From Gammaproteobacteria bacterium (GTDB lineage Bacteria > Pseudomonadota > Gammaproteobacteria > Pseudomonadales > Azotimanducaceae), in the NCBI GenBank assembly GCA_026707735.1, contig JAPOWH010000011.1, positions 1 through 52,668 on the forward strand: 52,668 bases of DNA, written 5' to 3'. This document shows, in pieces, positions 52,253 to 52,668 of the stretch. The position numbers and the translations under genes are program-made. The first letter of the stretch is position 1; the number at the start of each line of letters is the position of its first letter. The notes below the pieces were generated by a model. The model searched no databases and was not told where the DNA came from. It was given only the letters and a program-made list of their open reading frames with translations.

Positions 52253-52668
52253 CTAGCGAACCTCCATGCCAGGTTTTGCCCCTTTGTCCGGTGAAAGCAG
52301 AAAAATGTCCTCGCCGCCCGGTCCCGCGGCTAGCACCATGCCCTCAGAAGTACCGAATCGCATTTTGCGTGGCGCCAGATTAGCGACAACGACGACGTAC
52401 CGATCGACCAGGGATTCAGGCTCGTATGCGGAACGAATCCCTGCAAACACGGTTCGGGTTTCATCACCCAGACTTAGTTGAAGGCGTAGAAGTTTGTCAG
52501 CTCCCTCTACGTGAGATGCTTCAAGGATCCTAGCCACTCTCAAGTCTATCTTTTGAAATTCATCCAAATCGACAAATTGAGCGGGTGTGTTGCTCGCTTC
52601 TTGACTGGGAGCTTCCTTGGATGCTTCGATAAGTTTTTCTATCTGCTTGGGGTCGACTCGAGTCATCA
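52253..52668 (-). CDS. metG: Methionyl-tRNA synthetase, C-terminal tRNA-binding domain (partial)
   Basis: The frame runs off the right edge; the 138 residues seen are the C-terminus. [10 protein letters not shown] leads into an EMAP-II/Trbp111 OB fold: [62 protein letters not shown] and [16 protein letters not shown]. This domain dimerises MetRS and binds tRNA in E. coli-type enzymes. The metG-rnfA adjacency is known from gammaproteobacteria such as pseudomonads. Confidence 0.95.
   Translation of the reverse strand, partial: MTRVDPKQIEKLIEASKEAPSQEASNTPAQFVDLDEFQKIDLRVARILEASHVEGADKLLRLQLSLGDETRTVFAGIRSAYEPESLVDRYVVVVANLAPRKMRFGTSEGMVLAAGPGGEDIFLLSPDKGAKPGMEVR

Noticed and set aside
1-52668. 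CRISPR array, prophage or insertion sequence
   Set aside because: No regularly spaced repeats, transposase, integrase or terminal inverted repeats were seen; the only large repeat is the ankyrin duplication.

Overview
The window (52.7 kb) looks like a chromosomal segment of an uncultured gammaproteobacterium. The signs are a metG–rnfABCDGE block with nth close by, RNase T, a monothiol glutaredoxin (grxD), a class Ia ribonucleotide reductase whose NrdA has two ATP-cones, a Bcp peroxiredoxin and a feoAB pair. Base composition is near 50% GC by eye. Many genes start with TTG or GTG behind a good Shine-Dalgarno sequence. I see no phage, transposase, integrase or CRISPR array. One tRNA gene (Arg, anticodon TCG) is present.

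Layout. 1-760 (minus): feoAB with a near-consensus promoter and a Fur-like palindrome. 892-1983: orphan polyamine-type substrate-binding protein. 2140-6376 (minus): four-gene 2-oxoacid/acetoin dehydrogenase operon, acoA-acoB-acoX-acoC. 6530-10706: amidohydrolase, a sterol C-24 methyltransferase homologue and an ARPP-1 protein. 11207-15610: tRNA-Arg, ribBX, pdxA, a zinc alcohol dehydrogenase and a fumarylacetoacetase-family enzyme. 15637-24971: bcp, a lytic-transglycosylase-like lipoprotein, a PQQ sugar-dehydrogenase-like protein, dinG, a glycerate-kinase-like protein, a large DUF349 protein and an alpha/beta hydrolase. 25038-29892 (minus): nrdA and nrdB, separated by about 0.69 kb.

30019-36954: two tandem 755-residue ankyrin proteins made by a 2,540-bp duplication that also copied the last ~48 codons of argF, then intact argF and argD. 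37203-39209: a GPP34 domain fused to a cytochrome P450. 39226-44744: a secreted esterase, a MalY/PatB-type lyase, a two-domain SCP2-like protein with a frameshift, grxD, a DUF6265 protein and RNase T. 44792-47475: argG, nth and a SHOCT-like protein. 47497-52668 (minus): a class II aldolase, rnfE, G, D, C, B, A and the C-terminus of metG.

Functional reading. Most of the window is housekeeping: arginine synthesis, dNTP synthesis, riboflavin and PLP precursors, repair, and Rnf electron transport. The less ordinary content is (i) a close homologue of eukaryotic ERG6, (ii) a GPP34-P450 fusion and (iii) an SCP2-like duplicated protein, three features that could touch sterol or other isoprenoid lipid chemistry although they are not one operon; (iv) the ankyrin duplication with its argF scar; and (v) a divergent Rnf complex whose RnfC lacks the N-terminal domain and whose RnfG has an altered flavinylation motif. 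Similarity statements are from reading the translations by eye; no database search was run.
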